Shown: positions 1 to 4,915 of the stretch, one piece after another
How positions within the stretch are numbered: position 1 is the first letter of the stretch
Layout of the letters: each line of letters opens with the position of its first letter
NCBI GenBank assembly: GCA_021786815.1
Contig: JAJYMR010000185.1
Span: forward strand, 1 to 5,677
Length of the DNA: 5,677 nt
Direction: 5' to 3'
Source of the DNA: Deltaproteobacteria bacterium
Lineage (GTDB): Bacteria > Desulfobacterota > Binatia > Binatales > Binataceae
The notes under the pieces: generated by a model
The model's input: the letters and a program-made list of their open reading frames with translations, nothing else
Told to the model about the DNA's origin: nothing
Databases searched by the model: none
Position numbers and translations under genes: made by a program

Positions 1-1
1 C

Positions 2-331
2 AGCATGACCAACGTGGACTCGGTTCGCGCCAGGCTCATTCTTCAGGGCGCGAACATTCCCGCCTCGCCCGAGGCCGAACAACGTCTGCACGAACGCGGC
101 GTGCTGTCGCTGCCCGACTTTATCGTGAACGCGGGCGGAGTAATCTGCGCCGCGGTCGAGTATCACGGCGGCACGCAATCGCTGGCGTTCCAGACAATCG
201 AGGAGAAGATTCGCGAAAATACCCGCGCGACGCTCGAGGCGATGCGGCGCCGAAACGTGTCGCCGCGGCAGGCAGCCGTTGACCTGGCGCGTGAGCGCGT
301 CGTCTCGGCGATGGCGTACCGGCGTTTCTAG
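2..331 (+). CDS. Glu/Leu/Phe/Val dehydrogenase family, C-terminal end (5' truncated by window)
   Basis: These are the last ~109 residues of an NAD(P)-dependent amino acid dehydrogenase, a family that oxidatively deaminates glutamate or a branched or aromatic amino acid to the 2-oxoacid and ammonia in the cytoplasm. The visible part is the end of the Rossmann domain and the C-terminal helices. It shows the family signature GANIPA..EAE..L..RGVL..PDFIVNAGGVI, followed by EYHGG and the closing NT...R..SPRQAAVDLARERV pattern. Classical glutamate dehydrogenases usually read NAGGV.VSY.EW here. The version NAGGVICAAVEY departs from that, so the substrate (glutamate, leucine or another) cannot be named. 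The ATG at position 5 is internal to the gene; the true start lies left of the window and the frame is open to the edge. The gene ends at TAG 329-331 and converges on the cupredoxin gene. The family call is firm; the substrate is unknown. Confidence 0.9.
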   Translation, partial: SMTNVDSVRARLILQGANIPASPEAEQRLHERGVLSLPDFIVNAGGVICAAVEYHGGTQSLAFQTIEEKIRENTRATLEAMRRRNVSPRQAAVDLARERVVSAMAYRRF

Positions 332-344
332 GGCCGCACGGCCC
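331..344. terminator. GC hairpin between convergent genes, possible weak bidirectional terminator
   Basis: GGGCCG and CGGCCC flank a CA, giving a perfect short stem directly on the stop codon of the dehydrogenase and 9 bases before the stop of the convergent cupredoxin gene. No T-run follows on either strand, so it is not a classical intrinsic terminator. Its position between two stop codons is the main argument for a role in ending transcription. Confidence 0.35.
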
Positions 345-353
345 GTTACGGAA

Positions 354-1289
354 TTACGGAACGGCGCGGAAAATTCCCATCGCTCCCTTGTACTCGTGGG
401 CCCGGTTGGAGTCCGTGAATTGGTAATCGCCGGGCTCCGTCACGCGAAACTCGAAAACCGCTCCGCTGCCGGGCGGAACCTCCAGCATGCTCAGCCCGTG
501 CATCGCGTCGGCCGGATTACCGCCCTTGTAGATAGTGCTGAAGATTACGCCCGAGACGTGGAACGCGGCGCTCAGGCTCGGGCCGGCGTTGAGGAAAAAC
601 ACCCGCACCAGCTTGCCGACCTTGATCTGGATCGGATGCTCGAGGTCGTACTTGTTGATGTCGCCGTTGAACAGGACGAAATCCGGTTGCGCGGCGACCA
701 CCTTCGACTGATCGCTGATGATAAGGTGCTGCCCGTTGGGAAGCCCGTAGATCTCGCTTTGTACAATCGAGACGTCCTGCGCAGGGCCGTTGGGCCAGCC
801 GCCTCTGGGTTCGACGATCATCATGCCGTACATCCCGAGCGCGATGTGCTGCAGGATCGGATTCGCTGCGCAATGGTATGAGAAGACTCCCGGAACTTCC
901 GCGCGGAAACTGTAATTCACCGACTTCATCGGATCGCCGACGAAATGTTCCGGCGAGATTTGCGCGGCCTGCACGTCGATGCCATGGGCTTCGCTTGAGC
1001 GGTTAATCAAATGAACGTGGACCGTGTCGCCCTGCCGCGCCTGCAGAACCGGCCCGGGCACCTCGCCGTCATAGGTCCATGCGCGAAAGGTCAGGCCCGC
1101 ACCTATCGGAACGTCCTTGCTTTGGGCGTGAAGCGTGAAAGTCTTGTCCGCCGCGTGCGCCGGCACGGCGCCGGCTGCGACAAAGGCAACGATTGCGCCC
1201 GCCATCATCATGCGCGCAGCGATCCTGATGAATGGATGAAGCGTTGACGCCGCCTCAACTCCGTAGCCACATAAAACCGAACGACGCAT
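354..1289 (-). CDS. Exported two-domain cupredoxin, copper nitrite reductase (NirK)-like, type 2 copper site apparently lost
   Basis: A 311-residue exported protein with two cupredoxin domains in the layout of copper nitrite reductases. The start at 1289 is chosen because AAGGAG lies 6 bases upstream; an in-frame ATG 33 codons further up has no such site. A hydrophobic segment (about residues 26-45) ends in AHA|AD, a signal peptidase I site, so the protein should be periplasmic. Domain 1 carries H102, C140 (in YHC), H148 and M153, matching the four type 1 copper ligands of NirK. Of the type 2 ligands only H139 is evident. The NirK motif HNVDFH reads HGIDVQ, so Q107 replaces a ligand, while the catalytic Asp is kept as D105. 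In domain 2 the C-terminal ligand His appears as S294 and the active-site His region reads HVSGVIF without the second His. Nitrite reduction is therefore unlikely; electron transfer or another redox role is an inference. The ligand comparison is made by eye from memory of NirK sequences. Confidence 0.85.
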   Translation of the reverse strand: MRRSVLCGYGVEAASTLHPFIRIAARMMMAGAIVAFVAAGAVPAHAADKTFTLHAQSKDVPIGAGLTFRAWTYDGEVPGPVLQARQGDTVHVHLINRSSEAHGIDVQAAQISPEHFVGDPMKSVNYSFRAEVPGVFSYHCAANPILQHIALGMYGMMIVEPRGGWPNGPAQDVSIVQSEIYGLPNGQHLIISDQSKVVAAQPDFVLFNGDINKYDLEHPIQIKVGKLVRVFFLNAGPSLSAAFHVSGVIFSTIYKGGNPADAMHGLSMLEVPPGSGAVFEFRVTEPGDYQFTDSNRAHEYKGAMGIFRAVP

Positions 1290-1658
1290 CGATTTCTCCT
1301 TGGCCGCGTTTCCCAGCCCGGCCTCGCGGAAACCCCGGATAAGCCACGACTCCCCGACTCGCTTATAACTAACGTCAGATATTCGCAAGCGGGCTGCGAA
1401 ATCGCCACTTCTTCTGCAATCCGCGCGGCCATTCAGCGTAGGTCATTTCATGTTATGCCTATGCCTCCCCTTTTCGTCTCGCGACGCAAGCATCCACGCC
1501 GGCGCACTGGTCCGCTTAGCTACAGCGGGTTAACGGCGATGATTCCGCAGGAGCCAGCGCGGACAAGATTATTTTGCGTCCCAGGCGCGAGAAACCGGCG
1601 AAAGTCGCTGATTGATCGCGGCACGGGAGATGCATCCTCCTGCGCAGGGATCCCGCCC
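1290..1658. other. Divergent non-coding region between the cupredoxin and DUF2267 genes
   Basis: There are 369 bases between two divergent starts. The stretch holds the Shine-Dalgarno site of the cupredoxin gene (AAGGAG, complement at 1296-1301), the candidate promoter listed separately, and a small hairpin CCGCT/AGCGG at 1512-1528. Open frames extend into it from both genes, but their translations are arginine-rich and lack family resemblance. No tRNA, no intrinsic terminator and no obvious promoter for the rightward gene were seen. Confidence 0.6.
1362..1388 (-). promoter_or_regulatory. Possible sigma-70-type promoter of the cupredoxin gene
   Basis: On the minus strand a TATAAG (-10-like, at 1362-1367) lies 15 bases after TTGCGA (-35-like, at 1383-1388). 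It would give a leader of roughly 65 bases before the cupredoxin start. The -10 is good, the -35 is poor and the spacer is short, so this is only a candidate. Confidence 0.25.
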
Positions 1659-2075
1659 ATGGACGAGAACAAATTTTTGCACGAGATCGAAACCCGCGCC
1701 GGGCTCACAAGAGACCAATCCTACCGGACGGCGGTTGCGGTCCTGCAGGAACTTCACGATCGCCTGAGCACCAAGGAGGCGAACGACCTCGGCGCGCAGA
1801 TGCCCGGCGAGTTCAAAGCAATATGGCACGGCTTTGACGCGCCCGGGCGCGACGTGCGCCGCACCCATCGCAAGGACTTCGTAAAGCATATCGGCGAGGT
1901 CGCGGAGGTCGACGAACTCCAAGCCGGCAGGGCGCTGCTAGCGGTATTCAGAGCCGTCCAGATGCTGCTGAAAAGCCCCACCGGCCAGGAGGGTGAAGCC
2001 TGGGACGTGTTCAGCCAACTGCCCAAGGATCTCAAGCGCGCATGGATCGCCGCGGCGGGGCGACAAGCGAAATGA
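1659..2075 (+). CDS. DUF2267 family protein
   Basis: A 138-residue cytoplasmic protein of the DUF2267 family, whose biochemical role is not established. The family length is about 130-140 residues, so this copy is complete. It shows the family's internal duplication. The first unit runs FLHEIETRAGL...A..VLQELHDRLS..EA.DL.AQMP.EFKAIW (residues 6-56). The second runs FVKHIGEVAEVD...A.RALLAVFRAVQMLL......W.VFSQLPKDLKRAW (residues 74-129). Both end in a Q[ML]P motif. The start at ATG 1659 is preferred because AGGGA ends 8 bases upstream and the homologous region begins there; an upstream ATG at 1455 would add 68 residues with no family character. The CBS-domain gene follows 116 bases downstream on the same strand. 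Pairings of DUF2267 with CBS, BON or universal-stress proteins are common in bacteria, so a stress role is plausible but inferred. Confidence 0.85.
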   Translation: MDENKFLHEIETRAGLTRDQSYRTAVAVLQELHDRLSTKEANDLGAQMPGEFKAIWHGFDAPGRDVRRTHRKDFVKHIGEVAEVDELQAGRALLAVFRAVQMLLKSPTGQEGEAWDVFSQLPKDLKRAWIAAAGRQAK

Positions 2076-2178
2076 CCGGAACCGCCGGCCCGGGAACCTC
2101 AGGCCTCGCGCGCACCGGAAACCCGTTGTTTGTTGAGTGGCGCAATCAACGAACGCCACTTAAGACCGCAATTTCAGC

Positions 2179-2191
2179 AAGGAGTACGCGC
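2179..2191 (+). promoter_or_regulatory. Ribosome binding site deciding the CBS protein start
   Basis: AAGGAG at 2179-2184, 7 bases before ATG 2192, fixes the start of the CBS protein against the longer in-frame ATG at 2042. Confidence 0.85.
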
Positions 2192-2644
2192 ATGAAAGAC
2201 CTGAAAGCATCGGACATCATGGTGCGACCGGTCGTAACCGCAACGAAAAAGGCCCTGGCCAGAGACATAGGACTCCAACTTCTTACCGGGTTCTACAGCG
2301 GCATTCCGGTTGCCGATGAGCAAGGACGAATCATTGGGATGGTGACGGAATTCGACCTCCTGAAGGCCGCGCACGAAGGCAAGGACCTGCTCCAGACGAC
2401 TGCCGAAGACATAATGAGCAAAGCGCAGGTAATCACCGCCGACGTGAATACCCCGGTCACCGATTTGCTGAAAATGATGATCGACAAAAACATCATCCGC
2501 GTGCCCATCCTGGGCGACGGCAAGGTGGTCGGCGTGGTTGCACGATGCGACGTGCTGAAAGCGCTTATCGAGCCTGAATTCGTTACCTACGCGCTTGGCT
2601 CGCGCCGATTCTGGCGGGGATTGGTACCTCCGCAGGCAGCCTGA
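2192..2644 (+). CDS. Two-CBS-domain protein
   Basis: A 150-residue stand-alone protein made of a CBS pair (Bateman module), a fold that binds adenosyl ligands such as AMP, ATP or NAD and acts as an energy or redox sensor. CBS1 spans about residues 6-60, with DIM, SGIPVAD..GRIIGMVTEFDLLKA. CBS2 spans about 71-126, with EDIM, IIRVPIL.DGKVVGVVARCDVLKAL. The ribose-contacting T-x-x-D pattern is intact in CBS1 (T52, D55). In CBS2 the Thr is Ala (A117, D120), so CBS1 may be the main ligand site. A short tail (residues 127-150, with GSRRFWRGL) is not assignable. The start at 2192 has a perfect AAGGAG 7 bases upstream; a longer frame from 2042 would overlap the DUF2267 gene and is disfavoured. There is no enzyme or channel domain, so the partner regulated by this module is unknown. 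It is likely expressed with DUF2267. Confidence 0.9.
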   Translation: MKDLKASDIMVRPVVTATKKALARDIGLQLLTGFYSGIPVADEQGRIIGMVTEFDLLKAAHEGKDLLQTTAEDIMSKAQVITADVNTPVTDLLKMMIDKNIIRVPILGDGKVVGVVARCDVLKALIEPEFVTYALGSRRFWRGLVPPQAA

Positions 2645-2706
2645 CCGACACAGTTGCCCTGCAGCCAGCCCGTTGTCGCCGCGGCTTCCGGACGTTTGCG
2701 CCAACC

Positions 2707-3603
2707 TCAGTAATGCGATTCCGGCATCGGCGGAGTTCGACTTGCGGCACCCTCAGCGGAATCGGAGTGGCCGAGCAACTTGGCCTTGAGCACGCTGAAC
2801 GCGTTGGCGGCTTCGGAGGTCCGCTGGCCGATCTCCTGCTGGTAGGCGAGACTGTGGGCTAGACTCTTTGCCTTTCGGGCGAGGCCGGTCGCGATCAGGT
2901 AACGCTTCTGGAGCATCGCTGCCTCCCCTTCCTGTTCAAAGCGCCACGCGACCCGGTAGGTTTTCGCCTCCTCGGCACTGAGCGCGGCCGGACGGACGCG
3001 GTTGAGATCGCGCTCGGCTATCGCAAGTTGCTGCTGCGCCGTCTCGCGATCCGAAGCGCCGCTGTCCATCGTAATGACCAGGCCCGCAGCTGCCGGCTTT
3101 GAGGCCTGAGGGCGGTTCATCGGCGCCGAACGCCGAGCGGACTCCGCTCGTCTGAACTTCGCAGGCAGGAGCGATGCCGCGCGTGCGGGCGAGACATGCC
3201 GAGCAACCGGCTTCGGTGTGCCAAGGATGCTCGAAGTAAATGGCTCGACCGTTCGGCGCGGCGAACCCGCGCGAACAGGAATCGAAGCCGTCACGGGCGC
3301 ACGGCGCGCGCTTCGGTGCGGCACGACAATACAAGGAACCGACTCGGGACAGGGAAGAAGATCCTGCGCCGGTGCATGTCGGTCCGATTCAGACGACGGA
3401 TCGCGCTGCTCAGGCTGCCCGGGAGAATCGTCGGGCGAGATTGCGATGCAGGGAAGCGAGTAGGGACACGGCAGAAGATCCTCGGGAGCCGCATGGGCGT
3501 CTGGCGGTTGCGGGTTTGCGCCCGCGAGGCATCCAGCTTCGGGCCACAGCGCAAAAAACGTCGTCGCGCAAACTACGAAGGCGAAAATGTACGCCCTTGG
3601 CAT
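2707..3603 (-). CDS. Exported low-complexity protein with duplicated DLLPCPxSxPCI motif and helical C-terminal domain, function unknown
   Basis: A 298-residue protein that I do not recognise as a named family. It starts with an export signal (hydrophobic residues about 5-20). Cleavage is probably near GCLAGA; the Cys at 25 is in a poor lipobox context (EAGC), so lipidation is doubtful. Residues 30-180 are rich in Pro, Ala, Arg and Ser and look disordered. They contain two copies of a motif, D42-I53 (DLLPCPYSLPCI) and D81-I92 (DLLPCPESVPCI), 39 residues apart, each with two Cys spaced C-x5-C. Residues about 185-275 form a charged, alanine-rich helical region (AQQQLAIAERDLNRV..., then YLIATGLARKAKSLAHSL). 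It resembles periplasmic helical or TPR-like domains such as DUF4398, a weak comparison. Start 3603 is chosen for GGAAGAGG about 7 bases upstream and because the signal peptide begins there; an upstream in-frame start at 3678 is not supported. It is divergent from the lipoprotein gene and converges on the CBS gene. Confidence 0.7.
   Translation of the reverse strand: MPRAYIFAFVVCATTFFALWPEAGCLAGANPQPPDAHAAPEDLLPCPYSLPCIAISPDDSPGQPEQRDPSSESDRHAPAQDLLPCPESVPCIVVPHRSARRAPVTASIPVRAGSPRRTVEPFTSSILGTPKPVARHVSPARAASLLPAKFRRAESARRSAPMNRPQASKPAAAGLVITMDSGASDRETAQQQLAIAERDLNRVRPAALSAEEAKTYRVAWRFEQEGEAAMLQKRYLIATGLARKAKSLAHSLAYQQEIGQRTSEAANAFSVLKAKLLGHSDSAEGAASRTPPMPESHY
3328..3486 (-). repeat. Imperfect direct repeat encoding the DLLPCPxSxPCI motif
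   Basis: Two direct copies of roughly 40 bases (about 3445-3486 and 3328-3369 on the minus strand), 117 bases apart, encode APEDLLPCPYSLPCI and APAQDLLPCPESVPCI. Third codon positions differ between the copies while the residues are kept. This suggests an old duplication held by selection on the protein. Confidence 0.7.
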
Positions 3604-3856
3604 CTGGTAACCTCTTCCGCTCGCGGATTCTCTTCTTGGGTTGAGCTTCCAGCGCTCACTGTAACCGCAGACCGTCATGGCTTAAGAGGCAGACCGAGTG
3701 CAACCGATATGCCCGTCCGATCGACCGCATTAGTTTCGGTACAACTTTCCGTCCGACGCAGATTTTTCCTGAATTCGAGTACCTTCGGCGCACGAGCAGC
3801 GTCAGAATCCGACGACGATATCACGCAGGCGATGCCGCATATCGTGCTATGAGTTC

Positions 3857-3872
3857 TGGCACGCGATTAGCA
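3857..3872 (+). promoter_or_regulatory. Candidate sigma-54 promoter, upstream copy
   Basis: TGGCACGCGATTAGCA matches the RpoN consensus TGGCAC-N5-TTGCA with one mismatch. GG at 3858-3859 and GC at 3870-3871 have the required 10-base spacing. A transcript would start near 3883, about 90 bases before the lipoprotein ATG. Confidence 0.5.
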
Positions 3873-3902
3873 ACTGGCGCAATCTCCGAGCACGTTCCGC
3901 GA

Positions 3903-3918
3903 TGGCACATCGATTGCG
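3903..3918 (+). promoter_or_regulatory. Candidate sigma-54 promoter, downstream copy
   Basis: TGGCACATCGATTGCG matches the TGGCAC-N5-TTGC core exactly, with GG at 3904-3905 and GC at 3916-3917. The predicted start of transcription is about 3929, leaving a leader of about 45 bases before the lipoprotein ATG at 3974. It lies 46 bases after the first copy in the same direction. Sigma-54 promoters need an activator ATPase; no such gene is in the window. Confidence 0.6.
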
Positions 3919-3973
3919 GAATTGCGCTGAAAGCATCTGAGTAAAAATCGGGAATCGTCGGAAAGCGAAAGCG

Positions 3974-4282
3974 ATGAGAAAGTTGAAGTACGTGATACTC
4001 GCCGCAATGTTGGCTTGCGCCGTTCCGATCGCGCAGGGGTGCGCCAGCCAACACGAACAAACGACCGTCGAACGGACGACCACGACGACAAACAAGCCGG
4101 CATCAATCGATCCGGAGGCGGCGCAAAACCCTGCTGAGCAAACGACGACAACCACCACCACGACCACAACCAAGTCGCCGGACGAGCCGCCGAGCGTCCT
4201 CGGAGCAACCGCGAGCGCGGTCGGAACGATTATCCTCTTTCCGTTCCGCCTCGCGGGCGACGCGCTCAGCTTGCTCTTGTGA
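3974..4282 (+). CDS. Small threonine-rich lipoprotein with hydrophobic C-terminal segment
   Basis: A 102-residue predicted lipoprotein of unknown function. The signal sequence (residues 1-22: MRKLKY, then a hydrophobic core) ends in IAQGC, with Cys23 as the likely lipidated residue; the lipobox is acceptable but not ideal. The middle is a spacer with two threonine blocks, five Thr at residues 35-39 and ten at 57-66, each preceded by an EQT or ERT context. The C-terminus (about residues 74-102) is apolar with one Arg and one Asp (VLGATASAVGTIILFPFRLAGDALSLLL). It resembles the C-terminal segment of small envelope lipoproteins I have seen in similar lineages, but I cannot name a family. The Thr codons mix ACG, ACC and ACA, which argues for selection on the residues rather than simple slippage. 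GGAAAG lies 8 bases before the ATG. Two sigma-54-like promoters precede it, so expression is probably activator-dependent. Confidence 0.7.
   Translation: MRKLKYVILAAMLACAVPIAQGCASQHEQTTVERTTTTTNKPASIDPEAAQNPAEQTTTTTTTTTTKSPDEPPSVLGATASAVGTIILFPFRLAGDALSLLL
4142..4171 (+). repeat. Ten-codon threonine run
   Basis: Ten consecutive Thr codons (ACG, ACA and ACC mixed) form a degenerate AC-rich low-complexity tract inside the lipoprotein gene. A shorter five-codon block lies at 4076-4090. The antisense frame gives a poly-Val artefact. Confidence 0.85.
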
Positions 4283-4507
4283 TTGGAGGGCCCGCATCGG
4301 GTGCGAATCGGAGGGCTGGCCGGGGAATCCGGAAATCACGTCGTTGCGCGGGTTTCGCCGACTTCGGTGCGGACTAGCGTCCTTATCACGCATGGACCAA
4401 ATTTTGGGGTTCACTCCATTCTGACCACTCCGTTTGCCCCAGCGTAAAGCGTCGGGACTGCTCCGATAGAGCGCAGCGAATCCAGTACCAAATGTGTTTC
4501 TCCACAG

Positions 4508-4567
4508 TGGGCAACTGGCGCCACACGAGTAGCCGAACAGCCACAGCTCGTTTGATGTGGTTGCCCA
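4508..4567. repeat. Inverted repeat TGGGCAAC / GTTGCCCA
   Basis: An eight-base perfect stem, extendable by two G-U type pairs, encloses a 44-base loop that itself holds the palindrome TGGCGCCA. No function can be assigned. Confidence 0.4.
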
Positions 4568-4848
4568 GAGTAACAACAGAGTGAGATTTACCGCAGGCTT
4601 GCGATACCTCACGCCGAGGTATGCCTCTTGCGAACCTCTCTCAGGCGGTTGTTGCGCAGGAAGTCGGACAGGCGCGTGGAACGGCTTGGGATTTTAGTTC
4701 TGCTGCTCGCTCCGCCCTAAGCCTGACCCGCGAGATTTTTCGAACCAGTTCGTCAGCGGTTCATCGTACGTCGCGGAATGCGTGGCCATGGCCATTGACG
4801 GGCTCCCGTTCGTTGACGCGCGACTCGCAAGCCTGAATAGCGGATTTG

Positions 4849-4877
4849 GGGCCTGTCGGGTTCCGGCCGACAGGCCC
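4849..4877 (+). promoter_or_regulatory. Strong 11-bp hairpin in the leader of the Ig-domain gene
   Basis: GGGCCTGTCGG (4849-4859) pairs perfectly with CCGACAGGCCC (4867-4877) around a 7-base loop. No T-run follows on either strand, so it is not a standard intrinsic terminator. It ends 38 bases before the TTG start of the following gene and probably forms in its 5' leader. I could not match it to a known riboswitch class. Confidence 0.5.
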
Positions 4878-4900
4878 GGAGGACAAACAACAAAGCCCTT

Positions 4901-4915
4901 GGAGGTTCGCAAGAG
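4901..4915 (+). promoter_or_regulatory. Ribosome binding site for a TTG start
   Basis: GGAGG at 4901-4905 lies 10 bases before TTG 4916. No ATG or GTG occurs in this frame between the upstream stop (TAG at 4838) and the mature protein, where the first GTG is at 5066. This site and the following signal peptide therefore decide the start. Confidence 0.65.

Larger units (their letters stand above)
3604..3973. other. Divergent non-coding region with tandem sigma-54 promoters
   Basis: There are 370 bases between two divergent starts. The right third contains two -24/-12 elements facing the lipoprotein gene, listed separately. No convincing promoter was found for the leftward gene. A frame from 3196 to 3852 crosses part of this region but is antisense to the Cys-motif gene and looks random. 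Confidence 0.6.
4283..4915. other. 633-base region without a convincing protein gene, rich in palindromes
   Basis: The AT content is somewhat higher around 4390-4620. Open frames (4621-4836 plus strand; 4103-4612 minus strand) lack a ribosome binding site or family resemblance. What can be seen: an IS-end-like sequence near 4392-4421, a stem TGGGCAAC/GTTGCCCA (4508-4515 with 4560-4567), a 14-base inverted repeat (4625-4638 with 4902-4915), and small palindromes CGAACCAGTTCG (4741-4752), TGGCCATGGCCA (4783-4794) and ACGGGCTCCCGT (4798-4809). An 11-base-pair hairpin at 4849-4877 also falls here. The region may be a structured leader or untranslated RNA for the downstream gene, or decayed mobile DNA. 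Confidence 0.55.
4625..4915. repeat. 14-base perfect inverted repeat bounding a 291-base segment
   Basis: CTCTTGCGAACCTC at 4625-4638 is the exact reverse complement of GAGGTTCGCAAGAG at 4902-4915. The right arm covers the GGAGG ribosome binding site of the TTG-started gene and stops one base before its start codon. The flanks show no target-site duplication, so a small transposon is not supported. The fold could alternatively mask the ribosome binding site in a long transcript. Confidence 0.6.

Noticed and set aside
279..881. 200-codon plus-strand open frame
   Set aside because: It is antisense to the cupredoxin gene, which has clear domains, a signal peptide and a ribosome binding site. 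The translation has no family character.
1455..1658. N-terminal extension of the DUF2267 protein from ATG 1455
   Set aside because: The 68 extra residues are arginine-rich and outside the family. ATG 1659 has a ribosome binding site at good spacing.
2042..2191. N-terminal extension of the CBS protein
   Set aside because: It overlaps the DUF2267 gene, and a perfect AAGGAG precedes ATG 2192.
3196..3852. 218-codon plus-strand frame, with companion frames at 3218 and 3240
   Set aside because: Antisense to the Cys-motif gene; Arg-rich random-looking translation, no signal, no ribosome binding site.
4103..4612. 169-codon minus-strand frame with a GTG start and a hydrophobic patch near its N-terminus
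   Set aside because: It overlaps the lipoprotein gene in antisense for 180 bases, has no ribosome binding site that I can see, and the later part is a low-complexity shadow of the Thr codons. A short real gene limited to 4390-4612 cannot be fully excluded.
4621..4836. 71-codon plus-strand frame
   Set aside because: GAGGT abuts the ATG, too close for a working ribosome binding site. The Ser/Arg-rich translation looks random and the frame crosses the palindrome-rich segment.
4625..4915. Small non-autonomous transposon bounded by 14-base inverted repeats
   Set aside because: No target-site duplication is found at the flanks and no second copy in the window, so it is kept only as an alternative reading of the inverted repeat.
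4849..4915. Cyclic-di-GMP (GEMM) riboswitch
   Set aside because: The segment has CAAAGCC-like bases but lacks the order of conserved blocks and the paired helices of that class.
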